From assembly GCA_012728415.1 (NCBI GenBank), contig JAAYFD010000021.1, positions 1 through 64,000 on the forward strand: a stretch of DNA of 64,000 bases. Direction: 5' to 3'. Below, in pieces: positions 7,363 through 16,600 of this stretch (position 1 is its first letter; each line of letters opens with the position of its first letter). The position numbers and the translations under genes are program-made. Below the pieces are notes generated by a model. It searched no databases. It worked only from the letters and a program-made list of their open reading frames with translations, and had not been told where the DNA came from. This stretch comes from Gammaproteobacteria bacterium. Lineage in GTDB: Bacteria > Pseudomonadota > Gammaproteobacteria > Pseudomonadales > Pseudomonadaceae.

Positions 7363-8733
7363 ATGGCCAAGGCGAAGCGTATTTTCGGCTGCACCGACTG
7401 TGGCGCAACTCAACCCAAGTGGGCAGGGCAGTGTGCCGACTGCGGCGCATGGAACACCATGGTGGAAACCTTGCTTGAGGGCTCGGCCCGTAGTGGCAGT
7501 CGTACTGGCTGGGCTGGCGAACATGCCCAGCTGAAAACCCTGGCCGATGTCAGCGTCGAGGAAATTCCCCGTTTCAGCACCCAGTCGAAGGAGCTGGACC
7601 GGGTCCTTGGCGGCGGACTGGTGGACGGTTCGGTGGTGTTGCTGGGCGGCGACCCGGGCATCGGCAAGTCCACCATTTTGCTGCAAACCATGTGCAATCT
7701 GGCGCAGCATATTCCGGCGCTGTATGTCACCGGCGAGGAGTCCCAGCAGCAGGTGGCGATGCGTGGCCGGCGGCTGGAGCTGCCGCTGGATCGCCTCAAG
7801 GTAATGACTGAAACCTGTGTCGAAAGCGTGATTGCCGTGGCCCAGCGCGAAAAACCGCGTGTGCTGGTAATCGACTCGATCCAGACTATTTATACCGAGC
7901 AGCTGCAATCAGCACCGGGCGGTGTCGCCCAGGTGCGCGAAAGCACGGCTTTGCTGGTGCGCTTTGCCAAACAGACCGGTACGGCGATTTTTCTGGTGGG
8001 CCATGTCACCAAGGAAGGCTCGCTGGCCGGCCCGCGCGTGCTGGAGCACATGGTGGATACAGTGCTGTATTTTGAGGGGGATGCCGACGGCCGCCTGCGC
8101 ATGCTGCGGGCGGTGAAAAATCGCTTTGGCGCGGTCAATGAACTGGGCGTGTTTGGCATGACCGACCGGGGCTTGCGGGAAGTATCCAACCCCTCGGCGA
8201 TTTTTCTCAACCGTGCCCAGTCGGCAGTGCCGGGCAGTGTGGTGATGGCCAGCTGGGAAGGCTCACGCCCGTTGCTGGTCGAGGTGCAGGCGCTGGTGGA
8301 TACCAGCCACCTGGCCAATCCGCGCCGGGTTACGCTGGGGCTGGACCATAACCGGTTGGCCATGTTGCTGGCGGTTTTGCATCGTCATGGCGGCATTGCC
8401 AGCCACGATCAGGATGTTTTCCTTAATGTGGTGGGTGGCGTCAAGGTGCTGGAAACCGCGTCGGACCTGGCACTGATGGCGGCCATCATGTCGAGCCTGC
8501 GCAACCGCGCATTGCCCCATGACCTACTGGTGTTTGGCGAGATTGGCCTGTCGGGTGAAATCCGCCCGGTGCCCAGTGGTCAGGAGCGTTTGCGTGAGGC
8601 GGCCAAGCATGGTTTTAAGCGTGCCGTAGTGCCCAGGGGTAATGCGCCCAAGCAGGCTCCGGCCGGTATGCAGGTGATTGCCGTAGAGCGGCTTGAGCAA
8701 GCATTGGATGCACTGTTTGAGTGGGCCGAATAG
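7363..8733 (+). CDS. radA: DNA repair ATPase RadA
   Basis: A RecA-related helicase that drives branch migration of recombination intermediates. The 456-residue protein begins with a four-Cys zinc finger (Cys10, 13, 24, 27), then a RecA-like ATPase with Walker A GGDPGIGKST, the RadA-specific KNRFG motif and a C-terminal Lon-protease-like domain (GEIGLSGEIRPV). Length is normal for the family. The stop codon touches the start of the following HAD gene, so the two are probably one operon. Confidence 0.97.
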   Translation: MAKAKRIFGCTDCGATQPKWAGQCADCGAWNTMVETLLEGSARSGSRTGWAGEHAQLKTLADVSVEEIPRFSTQSKELDRVLGGGLVDGSVVLLGGDPGIGKSTILLQTMCNLAQHIPALYVTGEESQQQVAMRGRRLELPLDRLKVMTETCVESVIAVAQREKPRVLVIDSIQTIYTEQLQSAPGGVAQVRESTALLVRFAKQTGTAIFLVGHVTKEGSLAGPRVLEHMVDTVLYFEGDADGRLRMLRAVKNRFGAVNELGVFGMTDRGLREVSNPSAIFLNRAQSAVPGSVVMASWEGSRPLLVEVQALVDTSHLANPRRVTLGLDHNRLAMLLAVLHRHGGIASHDQDVFLNVVGGVKVLETASDLALMAAIMSSLRNRALPHDLLVFGEIGLSGEIRPVPSGQERLREAAKHGFKRAVVPRGNAPKQAPAGMQVIAVERLEQALDALFEWAE

Positions 8734-9444
8734 ATGAAGCTAAATATCCGGCTGGTCACCTTTGATTTGGACGATACCCTCTGGCATACCGCACCGGTGA
8801 TTGCCAGCGCCGAGCAGGCGCTGCAGCAGTGGCTGGCGCAGCGCTCTCCACAGCTGGGACTGATGACCCTGCAGCGTTTGCAGCAGCTCAAAGAGCAGGT
8901 GCTGCAGCGGATGCCGCAGATTGGTCATAGCGTAAGCATGGTGCGTTTTCAGGTGTTGTACCAGGCTTATCTGGATGCAGGGGTAGCGCCGGAGGAAGCG
9001 GCGTTATTGGCTGAGGAAGCCTTCCAGTTTTTTCTCGGCGAGCGGCAGAAAGTTGAAATCAGTCCGCAGGTGCGACCCATGCTGCAACGCTTACGTCAGC
9101 AGGGCTATTTGCTGGGGACGCTCAGCAACGGCAATGCCGATATCCGTCGTGTCGGTTTGGGTGACTGCTTCGATTTTGCTCTGAATGCTGATGCCTTGGG
9201 TGTAGGCAAGCCTCATGCAGCAGCCTTTGGCGCCGCCTTGGGACGTGCGGGGGTTGAAGCCGAACAGGCAGTGCATGTGGGCGACAATCCGCATGATGAT
9301 ATTGCTGGCGCCCTGAGCGCTGGCATGCATGCGGTCTGGTTCAATCCTGCCGGACTAAAGTGGCAGGGCGGGGCTATGCCCTCGGCACAAATACGCTGCC
9401 TCAGTGCATTGCCGGACGTGCTGGCGGATGCGCTGTCCGGATAA
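8734..9444 (+). CDS. HAD-superfamily phosphatase, YigB-like
   Basis: A 236-residue haloacid dehalogenase-type hydrolase. Motif I is FDLDDTLW near the start, motif III is GVGKPHAAAF, and motif IV is HVGDNPHDDIAGAL. A helical cap follows motif I. YigB relatives dephosphorylate a riboflavin precursor and FMN, but the substrate here cannot be read from sequence. Its start follows the radA stop with no gap, so it is translationally coupled to radA. Confidence 0.85.
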   Translation: MKLNIRLVTFDLDDTLWHTAPVIASAEQALQQWLAQRSPQLGLMTLQRLQQLKEQVLQRMPQIGHSVSMVRFQVLYQAYLDAGVAPEEAALLAEEAFQFFLGERQKVEISPQVRPMLQRLRQQGYLLGTLSNGNADIRRVGLGDCFDFALNADALGVGKPHAAAFGAALGRAGVEAEQAVHVGDNPHDDIAGALSAGMHAVWFNPAGLKWQGGAMPSAQIRCLSALPDVLADALSG

Positions 9445-9481
9445 GTCCGGACCTGCAACAGCCGCAACAGCCCTTGTCGGC

Positions 9482-9495
9482 GCGAATGAATTCGC
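9482..9495. repeat. Short palindrome, REP-like
   Basis: GCGAATGAATTCGC is a six-base inverted repeat with a two-base centre. It resembles another REP core of pseudomonads and lies just before the REPIN at 9539. Confidence 0.4.
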
Positions 9496-9538
9496 ATCCT
9501 CTGAGGGTTTCAATCGTAGCCGGAATGGCGCTGTTTTT

Positions 9539-9609
9539 ATATGAGCGGCTTTAGCCGCGACCTGTGGTTACCCGGGTCGCAGAATGGTCGCCACTAAAGT
9601 GGCTCGTAC
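9539..9609. repeat. REPIN, GTAGGAGC family, copy 2
   Basis: Arms at about 9539-9562 (...GAGCGGCTTTAGCCGCGACC) and 9586-9609 (GGTCGCCACTAAAGTGGCTC...) face each other. The central part (GGGTCGCAGAA) is shared with copy 1 at 4529. The loop bases differ from copy 1 in both arms in a complementary way. Confidence 0.8.
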
Positions 9610-9645
9610 AGGGCTGTGGCGCTGCTGAGCCGTGGTGCAAACTGT

Positions 9646-9680
9646 GCCCGCAGCCCGCAGCCCGCAGCCCGCAGCCCGCC
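9646..9680. repeat. Five tandem 7-base repeats
   Basis: GCCCGCA is repeated head to tail about five times (the last unit is GCCCGCC). It completes the non-coding 331-base gap between the HAD gene and hemL. Confidence 0.85.
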
Positions 9681-9775
9681 AGAGCCTGGGCACACCTGCC
9701 GGGGGTGGCTGCTTGGGCGGGTCGCTGTGCAACTAGAACTGGCAGCTGCGAAAACCCTGTGAAAACGGCGCAGCG

Positions 9776-11056
9776 TTAAAGAGCCCTGAAAGCTTTTTCT
9801 GCTGCATCCAGAGTGATTTGTAGCTCTTTGTCACCCATCGCAGCGGAGACAAAGCCGGCTTCGAAAGCGCTTGGTGCCAGATATACGCCACCATCGAGCA
9901 TTAGGTGGAAGAACTTCTTGAAGCGCTCGACATCGCAGGCCACGGCATCGTCAAAGTTGCGGATGTCCTTGTTGTCGGTAAAGAACAGGCCAAACATGCC
10001 ACCCACCTGGGTGGTGGTGAAGGGGATACCGGCAACATCGGCACGTTCTTGCAGACCGGCCAGCAGGCGCTTGGCGTAGTCGTTTAGCTTGTCGTGGAAA
10101 CCGGGCTGGCTGACCAGACGCAGCGTGGTCAGACCAGCGGCCATGGCCAGCGGGTTGCCAGACAGGGTGCCGGCCTGATACACCGGGCCCAGCGGGGCAA
10201 TGTGCGACATGATTTCTTTTTTGCCGCCAAAGCAGCCGACCGGCATGCCGCCGCCAATCACCTTGCCGAAGGTGGACAGGTCCGGCGTGATGCCGTAGTG
10301 GCCCTGGGCACCGCCAAGGGAGACGCGGAAACCGGTCATCACCTCGTCAAAAATCAGTACCACGCCGTGTTCGTCACAGAGCTTGCGCAGGCCTTCGTGA
10401 AAACCGGCCACCGGCGGAATGCAGTTCATATTGCCGGCCACCGGCTCGATGATGATGCAGGCGATTTCCTTGCCTTTTTCAGCCAGACATTTGGCGACGG
10501 CATCCAGATCGTTATAGGGCAGGGTCAGGGTGTGTTGGGCAAAAGCCGCTGGTACGCCGGGCGAGCTGGGTACGCCAAGGGTCAGTGCGCCAGAGCCAGC
10601 CTTGACCAGCAGGCTGTCGGAGTGGCCGTGGTAGCAGCCTTCGAACTTGATAATGCTGTCGCGGCCTGTATAGCCGCGAGCCAGACGGATGGCGCTCATG
10701 GTGGCTTCGGTGCCCGAGCTGACCATGCGCATCATCTCCATGGAAGGCACCAGCTGGCTGACCAGGTCGGCCATTTCCACTTCCAGCGCGGTCGGTGCGC
10801 CGTAGGACAGGCCGTGCTGCAGCTGGTTGCGCAGCGCATCCAGTACCTCGGGGTGACCGTGACCGAGAATCATCGGCCCCCAGGAGCCGATATAGTCCAC
10901 ATAGCGTTTGTCGTCCTCGTCCACCACATAGGCACCTTCGGCGTGTTTGAAGAACAGGGGTGTGCCGCCGACACCGGCAAAGGCGCGCACCGGCGAGTTG
11001 ACGCCGCCGGGGATGTGTTGTTGGGCGTTTTCAAAAAGGGTGGCGGAACGGGTCAT
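9776..11056 (-). CDS. hemL: Glutamate-1-semialdehyde 2,1-aminomutase
   Basis: Converts glutamate-1-semialdehyde to 5-aminolevulinate, the first dedicated haem precursor, using PLP. The 426-residue protein has the aminotransferase class III signature with [11 protein letters not shown] and the PLP-binding Lys in [14 protein letters not shown] (near residue 265). The N-terminus [23 protein letters not shown] is diagnostic. It is last in the reverse-strand group with thiE, whose stop lies 15 bases before the hemL start. The SD sequence AGGAGC is close to the ATG. Confidence 0.97.
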   Translation of the reverse strand: MTRSATLFENAQQHIPGGVNSPVRAFAGVGGTPLFFKHAEGAYVVDEDDKRYVDYIGSWGPMILGHGHPEVLDALRNQLQHGLSYGAPTALEVEMADLVSQLVPSMEMMRMVSSGTEATMSAIRLARGYTGRDSIIKFEGCYHGHSDSLLVKAGSGALTLGVPSSPGVPAAFAQHTLTLPYNDLDAVAKCLAEKGKEIACIIIEPVAGNMNCIPPVAGFHEGLRKLCDEHGVVLIFDEVMTGFRVSLGGAQGHYGITPDLSTFGKVIGGGMPVGCFGGKKEIMSHIAPLGPVYQAGTLSGNPLAMAAGLTTLRLVSQPGFHDKLNDYAKRLLAGLQERADVAGIPFTTTQVGGMFGLFFTDNKDIRNFDDAVACDVERFKKFFHLMLDGGVYLAPSAFEAGFVSAAMGDKELQITLDAAEKAFRAL

Positions 11057-11071
11057 GGATGGCTCCTGAAA

Positions 11072-11701
11072 TCAAGAAAACAATTGGGTAAAGGCACTGG
11101 CGCGGCGCTCTACTTCGGCGGGCGAGGAGGCGGCAAACAGTGCGTGAATGACCGCTATCATAGCAGCTCCAGCGGCAATCAAGGGTTGCGCGTTATCGAG
11201 AGTGATACCACCAATGGCAACGGCCGGCCGACCTAAATGTTGCGCGTGTTGCAACAGGGCAGGGCTGGCCAGGCTTTCGCCGGGCTTGGTCTGTGAGCTG
11301 TAAAAGCGGCCGAAGGCAGTATAGCTGGCACCGTCGGCAATGGCTTTTGTTGCCAGATGCAGATGATGATGGCATGTGGCACCGACAATGGCACTCTGGC
11401 CCAGCTGTTGACGGGCTGCAATGAGGCTGCCGTCGCTCTGGCCAAGGTGTACGTCGCATGCGAGCTGCTTGGCCAGCGGCAAGTCATCGTTGATGACCAG
11501 TCGGGCGCCGTGTTTTTCACACAAGTTGCGTAATGCGTCTGCCTCGCGCAGACGTTTTTTCGCATCCTTGCTTTTGTCACGGTATTGTAGCAAGCGTGCC
11601 CCGCCCCGCAGGGCTGCTTCACAAAAGGGCAGCAGGCGGCCGTCGGCGAGCAGGATGCTGTCAGTGATGGCATACAGTCCATGCAGGTGATGTGAGTGCA
11701 T
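11072..11701 (-). CDS. thiE: Thiamine-phosphate synthase
   Basis: Joins hydroxymethylpyrimidine pyrophosphate with the thiazole phosphate to make thiamine phosphate. The 209-residue TIM-barrel protein shows [23 protein letters not shown] with the metal/phosphate-binding residues, DVHLGQSDG and the late [15 protein letters not shown] loop. The usual GxSxH segment reads GATCHHH. It lies 15 bases upstream of hemL and 100 bases after the NosL-like gene. A second ThiE-like domain occurs in the Nudix fusion at 58210. Confidence 0.95.
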   Translation of the reverse strand: MHSHHLHGLYAITDSILLADGRLLPFCEAALRGGARLLQYRDKSKDAKKRLREADALRNLCEKHGARLVINDDLPLAKQLACDVHLGQSDGSLIAARQQLGQSAIVGATCHHHLHLATKAIADGASYTAFGRFYSSQTKPGESLASPALLQHAQHLGRPAVAIGGITLDNAQPLIAAGAAMIAVIHALFAASSPAEVERRASAFTQLFS

Positions 11702-11801
11702 GACGGGCTCCTGTTGCAGGGGTGGCGCCGTTGTGTACGGCGGGCTGAGCGAATCATGCTACAGGCTGTGCTGCCTCCGGCAAAGGCCGCCCGACTGGCG
11801 G

Positions 11802-12359
11802 TCAGTTTTGGCGCTCTCGGCTGTACTGCCGGGTGAGCATCCGGCTGTAGTCTTCCAGTGCAGAGCTGACAGCCTGCTCGAAAGATGCCAGCTGTCCGCC
11901 AGAACGGGCCATTTCGGCCTCCGCGTCGCTGCGACGGGCAAAGGAGTGCTTGCTGACTTGCGTCATCACGCCTGTCAGCGAGGAGCCGATCAGGTAGGTG
12001 GCCTGCGTCACCTCAATCAGTGGCTTGGGGTCGCTATGGCTGCCGAAGTCTGCAGCATAAATGGCGCTGAAGCCACGTTTGCGCTCACGAAGCATTGCTT
12101 CGCTGGCGCAGTTGATCGAGCAGGTGCCTTCAGTGTGCTGGTCGGTGTAATACAGCACATGGCGAGAATAGTGGAATTTGCGCCTGTCCATGTTGCAGAT
12201 GATGCAGCGGGGGTGTTGTTCCAGCTCGTTATCCAGCGACGCCGGGCCTGCCTGGCCGGGCGAGGACAGGGCGGCCACTGCAGGGTGGGGCAAAGTGGTC
12301 AGGGCAGCAGCGCTGCCGATAGCCAGGCCGGCAGTCTTGAGCAGGGTTCTACGTTGCAT
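11802..12359 (-). CDS. NosL-like copper-binding protein with Tat signal
   Basis: A 185-residue exported protein. The N-terminus MQRRTLLKTAGLAIGSAAAL has the twin-arginine motif and a hydrophobic stretch ending near AVA, so a Tat route is likely. Cys52, Cys55 and Met57 (CIICNMD) match the CxxCxM metal site of NosL-type copper chaperones. Further Cys residues occur in the TCSINCASE segment. NosL proteins deliver copper to nitrous oxide reductase, but no nos genes are in this window and the gene sits between thiD and thiE. Its partner is unknown. It may be co-transcribed with the thiamine genes, although 178 bases separate it from thiD. Confidence 0.75.
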   Translation of the reverse strand: MQRRTLLKTAGLAIGSAAALTTLPHPAVAALSSPGQAGPASLDNELEQHPRCIICNMDRRKFHYSRHVLYYTDQHTEGTCSINCASEAMLRERKRGFSAIYAADFGSHSDPKPLIEVTQATYLIGSSLTGVMTQVSKHSFARRSDAEAEMARSGGQLASFEQAVSSALEDYSRMLTRQYSRERQN

Positions 12360-12537
12360 GGGTGCGCGCCTCGCTTTAGGTATGGGTGTGGCAGTATTCT
12401 AGCCCTGTTTTGTGTTTTGGTAGCTGGGCAGGATGCCGCAGTGTCGCTGGAGCTGCGGCAAAAGGGGTTCCCAATAGAGGAAGAGGCTGCCCGTATCATT
12501 GGCAGTACGGCTGGCCTGGATAGAGGCCGGTGTGCAA

Positions 12538-13326
12538 TCAGGCTATCGGGAAACGGCGCGGAATGTATTGTCCTTTGCCCGGCGCTTCGGCATCGCGTAA
12601 TGTGCGCCAGGTGTAATCCAGTGCCGACTGGACCGCGCCGGGCAGTGCCTCACCCAATGCCAGGCGGCCAGTCAGGGCGCTGGCCAGGGTACAGCCGGAA
12701 CCATGATATTTGCCCGGCAGACGTTGCTGAACGATGTCATGGAAGCTGCCGTCTTGCATGTATAGACGGTTATGCAGTTGGCTTTCCGGGCCGTGTCCAC
12801 CGGTGATTAGCAGGTTCTTGCAGTATTTGAGCAGGACGGCAGCGCACTGGTCGGCAGTGCCATCGGGCAATTCGGCCATGATGCGCGCTTCGGGCAGGTT
12901 TGGTGTGGCGATAAAGGCCAGCGGCAGTAGTTCTTCACGCAGTATGTAGCCGACATCATCTTCGCCCAGTGCGCCACCTCCTTCGGCGCGCAAAACCGGA
13001 TCACAAACGACAGGGGCGCTGGATGCCATGTGGATGACTTCGCAGGCAGTGCGCACCATGCTGCCGGAACCCAGCATGCCCAGCTTGATTGCAGCCACGG
13101 GGACGTCATTCAGGATTGCTCTGGCCTGGGCGATGATCCAGTCATGGTCGAGCACACGAAAGTCACTGACATTGGCAGTGTCCTGGATGGTCAATGCTGT
13201 GACCGCGGGGGCAGCGTGACACTGTTGGGCAGCTATAGCTTCAATATCGGCCTGTAAGCCGGCTCCGCCGATTGGGTCGTGGCCGGAAAGGCACAAAACA
13301 ATCGGGCGGGAGTTGTGGCGGTTCAT
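12538..13326 (-). CDS. thiD: Hydroxymethylpyrimidine/phosphomethylpyrimidine kinase
   Basis: Phosphorylates the pyrimidine half of thiamine twice. The 262-residue ribokinase-fold protein has LSGHDPIGGAGLQADIEAI at the N-terminus, LITGGHG and the active-site Cys in KYHGSGCTLASAL. Its ATG overlaps the stop of the SulP gene (TAATG), so the two are translationally coupled. I see no TPP riboswitch upstream on this strand. Confidence 0.96.
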   Translation of the reverse strand: MNRHNSRPIVLCLSGHDPIGGAGLQADIEAIAAQQCHAAPAVTALTIQDTANVSDFRVLDHDWIIAQARAILNDVPVAAIKLGMLGSGSMVRTACEVIHMASSAPVVCDPVLRAEGGGALGEDDVGYILREELLPLAFIATPNLPEARIMAELPDGTADQCAAVLLKYCKNLLITGGHGPESQLHNRLYMQDGSFHDIVQQRLPGKYHGSGCTLASALTGRLALGEALPGAVQSALDYTWRTLRDAEAPGKGQYIPRRFPIA

Positions 13327-15158
13327 TATGATTTGTGTTCCTGTTCTGTGACCTGCTGCTCATCGGATAGTACAGCAGCCGGGTGTTGGGTTTTGGCCAC
13401 GGGCTCGGTGAGTGGATCTGTAACGCAGTCTGGTGGCGGTACGATACCACGCGCGCGCAGCCAGCCAAGAGCACGTTCGCGGGCATGCGTCGGTGTAGGT
13501 GCGTTGGCCAGCATGTTTTTTTGCACATGAATTCCGGCCCGGCGCATTTTACGTCTGACCCTGGGTGAAGCACCCATGAAGATGATGCCGATTTCCTGCT
13601 TGTGGTAATCCTCGACTACGCTGACCAGGGCAGCAAGGGCAGTCATGTCGAGCATGGAAACGGCTCGCATGTCGATGATCACAAGTTGCAGGCCGGGGGT
13701 AAAGCGGCGCAGGGTGCTTAGGGCTTTTTCAGCAGCGGCAAAAAACAGCGGCCCCCTGATTGCGTACAGGGCGACGGAGTCTGGCAGGTCGTGCAGCTCC
13801 CGGAACTGTTTGCGGTCGACACTGGCAGTGTCGGTCCAGTCACTCATGCTCTTGATAAACAGGCCGGCCGCCAGCAACAAGCCGACGCCTACTGCAAGCA
13901 CCATGTCGAACAGCACGGTGAGGATAAGGCAGGTCAGTAGGACCAGCACATCATTGCGGGGAGCGATGCGCAGTGTATGCCAGACATGCTTTGGTTCGCT
14001 CATGTTCCAGGCGACCATTAGCAGCATGGCGGCCAGAGCTGCCATCGGCAGGTGAGTGAAAATGGGTGCCAGCACCAGAATGGCCAGCAGTACTACGCCA
14101 GCGTGGATAATGGCGGCAATGGGCGAGAAGGCACCTGCGCGGACGTTGGCCGCACTGCGGGCAATGGCTGCTGTGGCGGTGATGCCACCAAACAGCGGAG
14201 CAATCAGGTTGCCGATGCCCTGGCCGACCAGTTCGCCATTGGGGTTGTGACGTGTGCCGGCCATGCCATCTGCGATCACGGCGCATAGCAGGGATTCAAT
14301 GGCCCCCAGCATGGCAATGGCGAAGGCAGGTGCCAGCAGCTGCCGGAACAGTTCGAAGCTCAGCTCCAGTGGCTGGCCATCCGGTCCGGGCAATTGCCAT
14401 GGCAAAACGAAATCCGGCAGGAAAGGCGGAATGCCCGGGTGGCTGACGCCGTCGACCTGATAGCTGAAGCGGTCACCCAGGACTGCTACATCGATACCGG
14501 CATAAACCAGTACCAGCCCAAGCAGTGAGCCGAACACCAGGGCGATCAGGTGACCGGGGATTTTCGGAAACAGGCGGGGCCAGATGATCAGGGTGCTCAG
14601 GGTTAGGGCACCAACCAGGGTGTCTCCAAGGCGGATGTTGGGCAGGCCGCCTGCAATGGTTTGAATGCGTTCGATATAGTTGTTGGCGGTGCCCAGGTCG
14701 CCCAGCCCCAGCGCATCAGGTATCTGCAGTGTGGCAATGACCACGCCAATCCCGGCGGTAAAGCCAAGCACCACGGGATATGGAATGTACTGGAGCAGGG
14801 CACCGGCACGCAAAACACCCATCGAAATGAGAATGATGCCGGCCATCATAGTGCACAGCAGCAGGCCGCCCAGGCCGAAGTTTTGTGTGATGGGCAGCAA
14901 TATGACAACGAAGGCCGCTGTCGGGCCGGAAACATTGAAGCGGGAACCTCCGGTCAGGGCAATAAGCGACCCGGCTACCAGGCTGGTGTAAAGGCCGTGC
15001 TGGGGTGCGGCGCCAACAGCAATGGCCAGGGCCATTGCCAGTGGAATGGCAATGATGCCGATGGTGATGCCTGCACTGACATCTCCACGCAGGGCGGAGA
15101 AGGTGTAACCAGCTTTGAAGCTTTGGCGCAACGCTGAAAACAGCGGTGGAAAGTACAT
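13326..15158 (-). CDS. SulP-family anion transporter with STAS domain
   Basis: An inner-membrane anion transporter, 610 residues. The N-terminal two-thirds are hydrophobic with about a dozen membrane segments and the SulP pattern GLYTSLVAGSLIALTGGSR and SGPTAAFVVIL. A cytoplasmic STAS domain follows (about 440-560, with VIIDMRAVSMLDMTALAALV). E. coli DauA in this family carries succinate and aspartate, while others carry sulfate or bicarbonate. The substrate here is unknown. I chose ATG 15158 because ACTGGAG lies six bases upstream. An earlier ATG at 15293 would add 45 residues outside the family pattern. It is divergent from rplM. Confidence 0.9.
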   Translation of the reverse strand: MYFPPLFSALRQSFKAGYTFSALRGDVSAGITIGIIAIPLAMALAIAVGAAPQHGLYTSLVAGSLIALTGGSRFNVSGPTAAFVVILLPITQNFGLGGLLLCTMMAGIILISMGVLRAGALLQYIPYPVVLGFTAGIGVVIATLQIPDALGLGDLGTANNYIERIQTIAGGLPNIRLGDTLVGALTLSTLIIWPRLFPKIPGHLIALVFGSLLGLVLVYAGIDVAVLGDRFSYQVDGVSHPGIPPFLPDFVLPWQLPGPDGQPLELSFELFRQLLAPAFAIAMLGAIESLLCAVIADGMAGTRHNPNGELVGQGIGNLIAPLFGGITATAAIARSAANVRAGAFSPIAAIIHAGVVLLAILVLAPIFTHLPMAALAAMLLMVAWNMSEPKHVWHTLRIAPRNDVLVLLTCLILTVLFDMVLAVGVGLLLAAGLFIKSMSDWTDTASVDRKQFRELHDLPDSVALYAIRGPLFFAAAEKALSTLRRFTPGLQLVIIDMRAVSMLDMTALAALVSVVEDYHKQEIGIIFMGASPRVRRKMRRAGIHVQKNMLANAPTPTHARERALGWLRARGIVPPPDCVTDPLTEPVAKTQHPAAVLSDEQQVTEQEHKS

Positions 15159-15287
15159 ATCTAACTCCAGTTTGGGTGCACAGGCCATGGTGGGCTTGGT
15201 GCCCTGGTGCATCTGGCCTGCAAGCTGCCATAATAGCTGCCGTGCTGTACTGATGGCAAAGGCTTGGCTGCCGGGGATGGTTTGTGG

Positions 15288-15315
15288 TTGCAATTTTTTT
15301 ATAGCCGGGCATAAT
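15288..15315 (+). promoter_or_regulatory. Probable rplM promoter
   Basis: TTGCAA (15288) and CATAAT (15310) are 16 bases apart and match the sigma-70 consensus well. Transcription would start near 15322, leaving an untranslated leader of about 190 bases before rplM. Confidence 0.5.
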
Positions 15316-15321
15316 TGTCCG

Positions 15322-15511
15322 ACTCTTTTGGCCGGGCAGCCTACCGGCCGGAAGACAGGTGGAGAGATGCCAAGTCCACCGTGCAGGACAGATGAGGACG
15401 CGAGACCCGAGCCCCCACGAAGTAGTGTCGTCAGCAGTCCTGTCAGCCAAGAATCAGACTATCCATTAGGAATTACCGCCATAATACAGTGCGGTCCTGA
15501 GGCCATAATCA
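15322..15511 (+). promoter_or_regulatory. Possible structured leader of rplM
   Basis: The leader contains GGTGGA...TCCACC (a six-base stem around 11 bases) and CAGGAC...GTCCTG enclosing a long loop. In E. coli the rplM-rpsI operon is controlled by L13 through its leader. Whether this one is regulatory is inference. Confidence 0.3.
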
Positions 15512-15940
15512 ATGAAAACTTTTAGTGCAAAACCAGAAACAGTCAAGCGCGACTGGTACGTGATCGACGCGGAAGGCCAGACCTTGGGTCGTTTGGCAAC
15601 TGAAGTGGCACGTCGCCTGCGCGGCAAGCACAAGCCCGAGTACACCCCTCATGTTGATACAGGTGACTACATTGTCATCATCAATGCCGAGAAAGTCAGT
15701 GTGACCGGCAAGAAAAACACCGACAAGATCTATTATTCTCATACCGGTTATCCGGGTGGCATCAAGGCGATCAACTTTGAAAAGCTGATTGAGCGTGCCC
15801 CGGAGCGCGTGATCGAAGGTGCCGTCAAGGGTATGCTGCCCAAGGGGCCTCTGGGACGCGATATGTACCGCAAGCTCAAAGTCTATGCTGGTACCGTGCA
15901 TCCGCATGCTGCTCAGCAGCCCCAAGAACTGAAGATTTAA
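15512..15940 (+). CDS. rplM: 50S ribosomal protein L13
   Basis: A 142-residue large-subunit protein. The sequence [41 protein letters not shown] and [19 protein letters not shown] is characteristic. It is the first gene of the rplM-rpsI pair, 15 bases before rpsI. Confidence 0.99.
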   Translation: MKTFSAKPETVKRDWYVIDAEGQTLGRLATEVARRLRGKHKPEYTPHVDTGDYIVIINAEKVSVTGKKNTDKIYYSHTGYPGGIKAINFEKLIERAPERVIEGAVKGMLPKGPLGRDMYRKLKVYAGTVHPHAAQQPQELKI

Positions 15941-15955
15941 CGGGAATATCAGATC

Positions 15956-16348
15956 ATGTCCGCAAATCAAAACTACGGCACTGGCCGTCGCAAGACTGCA
16001 ACCGCTCGCGTATTCCTGCGTCCGGGTACTGGCAGTATTTCCATCAACAGCCGCAGCCTCGAAGATTTTTTTGGTCGTGAAACTGCACGCATGATGGTGC
16101 GTCAGCCGTTGGAGCTGACCGAAAACCTCGAAAAATTTGACGTCTTTGTTACTGTTGCCGGTGGGGGAACCACTGGGCAGGCTGGGGCAATTCGTCACGG
16201 CATTACCCGTGCGCTAATAGAGTACGATGAAACCCTGCGTGGCGAACTGCGCAAGGCCGGCCTCGTTACCCGCGATGCGCGCGAGGTGGAGCGCAAAAAG
16301 GTGGGGCTGCGCAAAGCACGCAAGCGTCCACAGTTCTCCAAGCGCTAA
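15956..16348 (+). CDS. rpsI: 30S ribosomal protein S9
   Basis: A 130-residue small-subunit protein with the family features [18 protein letters not shown] and the basic C-terminus ending RKRPQFSKR, which reaches the P-site tRNA. Co-transcribed with rplM and followed by a strong terminator. Confidence 0.99.
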   Translation: MSANQNYGTGRRKTATARVFLRPGTGSISINSRSLEDFFGRETARMMVRQPLELTENLEKFDVFVTVAGGGTTGQAGAIRHGITRALIEYDETLRGELRKAGLVTRDAREVERKKVGLRKARKRPQFSKR

Positions 16349-16370
16349 ATCGCTTTTGTGCTGTACAAAA

Positions 16371-16403
16371 ACGCCCGCTCCGTATCCGGACGGGCGTTTT
16401 TTT
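16371..16403 (+). terminator. Terminator of rplM-rpsI
   Basis: ACGCCCG pairs with CGGGCGT, with an internal TCC/GGA extension, followed by seven T. Confidence 0.9.
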
Positions 16404-16600
16404 ATGCAGAGCACTGGTCTGGAGGTTTGATCTGGCTTAAGTGTCTGCAAGATTAGAGGCTGAAAGCCCGGATTGGCACAGAGGTCAATCTTGTCAATTG
16501 CATGGCTTTTCTTTAGTATTCGTTGAATTGAAAAAACATCCGGTTTTTTCTTACTATAAGGCTTGATAGCAAGCCAGATGAGCTGATGGGAGACACCTTA

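Noticed and set aside
9646..9680. CRISPR-like tandem repeat
   Set aside because: The units are seven bases long with no spacers, so it is a simple tandem repeat.
11700..12806. 368-codon forward frame opposite the NosL-like gene
   Set aside because: It covers a well-supported reverse gene and an intergenic gap and shows no family features.
13326..13560. TPP riboswitch for thiD or thiE
   Set aside because: No CTGAGA or ACCTGATCTGG-like elements were seen on the reverse strand ahead of either gene.
15395..15460. Hammerhead-ribozyme-like core upstream of rplM
   Set aside because: CAGATGAGG and GAGAC on one strand, and CTGACGA on the other, resemble parts of the core, but the required GAAA and stems are missing.
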